From positions 1 through 15,380 of the forward strand of contig CAYYQW010000087.1 in assembly GCA_964472505.1 (NCBI GenBank): a DNA stretch of 15,380 nt, read 5' to 3'. The notes below the pieces were generated by a model. That model saw nothing but the letters and a program-made list of their open reading frames with translations, was not told the origin of the DNA and did not search any database. Made by a program: the position numbers and the translations under genes. This document shows positions 13,496 to 15,380 of the stretch, piece by piece; position 1 is the first letter of the stretch, and the number at the start of each line of letters is the position of its first letter. Source of the stretch: JAYEIA01 sp964472505 (GTDB lineage: Bacteria; Bacteroidota; Bacteroidia; Bacteroidales; JAADGE01).

Positions 13496-14269
13496 TTATG
13501 AATGGTGTAAAAAATATGCTTCTATTTCATTTACCAGTACTTCCATTTTTGCTTTTGAAGCGGTAAGAACTGCTTTACAGCCTTTCTCGTGTAAGGCTCT
13601 TTCGGTTCGTTTACCGATACAGGCGGCTTTCAAATTGCCCGGATTAATTTTTTCCGGACTGTTTTTCAGCAAATTATCAAAGGCCGACGGGCTGGTAAAG
13701 ATAATTAAATCGTAATTGTTTTGTAAAATTTTTTCATATATGCTTTGGTCGATGTTTTGGGGAAGACCGGTTTTGTATATGTCAATTCTTTGAGTGTGAG
13801 ATTTTTCGGAAAGGGCATCACTTAGTATATTGCTTGCCAGATTACCCAATACCAACAATACATTTTGCCCGTCTATCTCGTTACGTTTCTCTAAATGCGG
13901 AACTAATTCTTTTGCTGTATTTCCGGGGTTGATATAGTGAGCTTTATGTCCGTATTTCTCTAAACTTTTTGCCGTTGGTTCGCCTATGGTATAGAACTTA
14001 ACTTGTGGGTTTAGCTTTAAAAACGGATTGCTTTTCAGATATTCAAAAAAGTATTTAACCCCGTTTTTACTTGTGAAGAAAATGAATGTGAATTTTTGCA
14101 GATTGCCAAGGGTTTCGTGTTCTTCCCGGCTTAACTCATTGGGCGAAATCTCAATCATGGGAAAGTTCAATACTTCGGCTTTTCGGCTTGTAAGCAGTCG
14201 GTTAAGTTTTTTGCTGCTTTGAGGATTGGTGGTGATGATTCTTTTATCTTCGAGCGGAAAATTTCCCAT
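13496..14269 (-). CDS. hemD: Uroporphyrinogen-III synthase
   Basis: About 257 residues; cyclises hydroxymethylbilane with inversion of ring D to give uroporphyrinogen III. The family is poorly conserved in sequence, but the two-lobed pattern is there: FTFIFFTSKNGVKYFF in the first lobe and the conserved DLIIFTSPSAFDNLL with following ACIGKRTERALHEKG in the second. Position right behind hemC supports the call. The open frame reaches a TTG at 14275, but the ATG at 14269 is the likelier start; it begins 8 bp after the hemC stop, so translation is probably coupled. Confidence 0.92.
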   Translation of the reverse strand: MGNFPLEDKRIITTNPQSSKKLNRLLTSRKAEVLNFPMIEISPNELSREEHETLGNLQKFTFIFFTSKNGVKYFFEYLKSNPFLKLNPQVKFYTIGEPTAKSLEKYGHKAHYINPGNTAKELVPHLEKRNEIDGQNVLLVLGNLASNILSDALSEKSHTQRIDIYKTGLPQNIDQSIYEKILQNNYDLIIFTSPSAFDNLLKNSPEKINPGNLKAACIGKRTERALHEKGCKAVLTASKAKMEVLVNEIEAYFLHHS

Positions 14270-14277
14270 ATTCAAGT

Positions 14278-15210
14278 TTATCCGTTAAGTTTCCGAATTT
14301 CGTTTAGTATTTCTTTGGCTCCTTTTTCCAGAAGCTTTTCTGCAATGCGGTATGCAAGTGCTTCACTTTGCTCAGCATCACCGTTAAGGTCTTCACGCAG
14401 GTATCGGCTGCCGTCGACGGATGACACAAAAGCGGACAGTTGTATTTTTCCGTTCTCAAATATTGTGTAACAGCCTACGGGTACCCGGCATCCGCCTTCT
14501 AACTCTCGCAATACAATGCGCTCGGCGGTAACGGCTTGCAGGGTGGGTTCGTGATTAACAGCTTCAAGGAGGCCTTTTATTTCTTTATCGCCTTCGCGTA
14601 TTTCTATGGCAATGGCACCTTGACTTACGGCCGGTATAAAGCCGTCCGGTTCAAGAATTTGAGCAATGCGGTTTTCCAGACCCATGCGTTGCAGTCCGGC
14701 TGCGGCCATAATGGTGGCATCGCAATAGCCTTCGTCCAATTTTCTCAGGCGCGTTTGCACGTTGCCGCGAATATCAATGATATTCAGATTCGGATTTAAT
14801 CGTAAGAGCGATGCTTTTCTTCTTAGGCTTGATGTGGCTACGATGTGTTCCGGTGTTAATTCGTCAATGGATTTTACGGTATTTGATACCAGCGCATCAC
14901 GAAACTCGCCGCGTTCCAGTACGCCGCCAAATTCTAAACCTTCGGGCAGCCGGGTGGGCAAGTCTTTGAGGCTGTGAACGGCTAAATCCACGTCGCCGGC
15001 TAATAGCTCAAGTTCTATTTCTTTGGTAAAAAGTCCTTTATCTCCTATTTTAGAGAGTGCCACATCCTGAATTTTATCGCCTTTTGTTTTAATGATTTTA
15101 ATTTCAAAATTTATATCGGGATGTGCTTCCGAGAGTTCTTTCTGTGTTCTTTCTGCTTGGTAAAGTGCTAATTTACTGCCTCGGGTTCCTATTTTTATTG
15201 TTTTATTCAT
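14278..15210 (-). CDS. hemC: Hydroxymethylbilane synthase (porphobilinogen deaminase)
   Basis: A 310-residue cytosolic enzyme that joins four porphobilinogens into hydroxymethylbilane on a covalent dipyrromethane primer. Seen: TRGSKLALYQAE (9-20), the catalytic Asp83 in AVHSLKDLPT (77-86), ATSSLRRKA and IDIRGNVQTRL (substrate-binding arginines), and the cofactor cysteine Cys241 in LEGGCRVPVG. Normal length; ATG at 15210. First complete gene of the cluster in the window, with a good promoter in the gap to the gene before it, and nearly abutting hemD. Confidence 0.97.
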   Translation of the reverse strand: MNKTIKIGTRGSKLALYQAERTQKELSEAHPDINFEIKIIKTKGDKIQDVALSKIGDKGLFTKEIELELLAGDVDLAVHSLKDLPTRLPEGLEFGGVLERGEFRDALVSNTVKSIDELTPEHIVATSSLRRKASLLRLNPNLNIIDIRGNVQTRLRKLDEGYCDATIMAAAGLQRMGLENRIAQILEPDGFIPAVSQGAIAIEIREGDKEIKGLLEAVNHEPTLQAVTAERIVLRELEGGCRVPVGCYTIFENGKIQLSAFVSSVDGSRYLREDLNGDAEQSEALAYRIAEKLLEKGAKEILNEIRKLNG

Positions 15211-15273
15211 GTATTTTTGTTAAAAAGTCATTTCTTAAAAAAATATGCAGCCCGTTTGTAAAAAATCGGACCG

Positions 15274-15304
15274 CAAAACTAAAAAGCTATTTTTGTTTTT
15301 TCAA
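15274..15304 (-). promoter_or_regulatory. Promoter for hemC (Bacteroidota -33/-7 type)
   Basis: Leftward TTG (15304-15302), 20-bp spacer, TAGTTTTG (15281-15274) fits TTG-N19-21-TAnnTTTG in both boxes and spacing. It begins 2 bp after the upstream stop codon and would give a leader of about 55 nt. Best promoter match in the window, though the 95-bp gap is AT-rich. Confidence 0.5.
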
Positions 15305-15305
15305 T

Positions 15306-15380
15306 TTATGCTTCAATTTCAAACAGTTCGTTGGCAAATTCAATAAATTCAGCTTGTTTTCCGTTTTTTGCGGCTTTTTT
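15306..15380 (-). CDS. hemA: 3' end of a leftward gene, probably glutamyl-tRNA reductase
   Basis: Only the last 24 codons and TAA are in the window; the peptide ends AEFIEFANELFEIEA. It is open to the right edge, on the same strand as hemC and 95 bp ahead of it. The fragment is too short to identify by itself; hemA is proposed because it supplies the substrate of HemL and often precedes hemC in Bacteroidota. Confidence 0.5.
   Translation of the reverse strand, partial: KKAAKNGKQAEFIEFANELFEIEA

Noticed and set aside
15211..15295. Rightward TATTTTTG boxes near 15212 and 15288
   Set aside because: They fit TAnnTTTG but face away from every gene; they show how often the AT-only version arises by chance.

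Overview
The window looks like a chromosomal segment of an anaerobic or facultative member of the Bacteroidota, probably Bacteroidales-like. The signs are lipoproteins with an acidic stretch right after the lipobox cysteine, as in the Bacteroidota surface-export signal; -7 elements of the TAnnTTTG type; no consistent Shine-Dalgarno sequences; a Bacteroidota-type alanine dehydrogenase; and C5-pathway haem genes. No species can be named from the sequence alone.

Left part (1-3550): a Crp/Fnr-family regulator (leftward) is divergent from a two-gene rightward operon. The operon encodes a lipoprotein cytochrome c with ten CxxCH motifs plus one CxxxCH, and a lipoprotein with two rhodanese domains that both keep the catalytic cysteine. 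Both proteins carry poly-Asp tracts after the lipid cysteine, so they are predicted to sit on the cell surface. An FNR-like box (TTGAT-N4-ATTAA) lies in the divergent intergenic region. The operon ends at a strong bidirectional terminator. I read this as a redox-regulated extracellular electron-transfer or sulfur/chalcogen module of unknown substrate.

Middle (3570-6830): a GNAT acetyltransferase (leftward), a stretch of about 290 bp with hairpins and no gene, a type I methionine aminopeptidase (rightward), an alanine dehydrogenase (leftward, overlapping the map 3' end by 20 bp) and a small four-helix membrane protein of a cytochrome-b-like type.

Right part (6944-15380): a leftward haem-biosynthesis cluster. 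In transcription order it is the probable 3' end of hemA, then hemC, hemD, hemB, [accessory island], hemL, hemE. These genes take glutamyl-tRNA to coproporphyrinogen III. The last enzymes (coproporphyrinogen oxidase, ferrochelatase) are not here. The haem product would serve the multihaem cytochrome at the left end.

The accessory island (9387-12503) interrupts the haem cluster between hemB and hemL and is visibly more AT-rich than the haem genes. It holds an orphan MNT-type nucleotidyltransferase, a DUF2442-HTH protein, an AAA (AAA_21-type) ATPase and a DUF4276/TOPRIM-like protein whose start overlaps the ATPase stop. The ATPase/TOPRIM-like pair resembles the two-gene layout of anti-phage systems such as PARIS and AbiL, but I cannot assign it to a named system. 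Palindromic REP-like repeats surround the MNT gene. No integrase, transposase, tRNA, rRNA or CRISPR array is seen.
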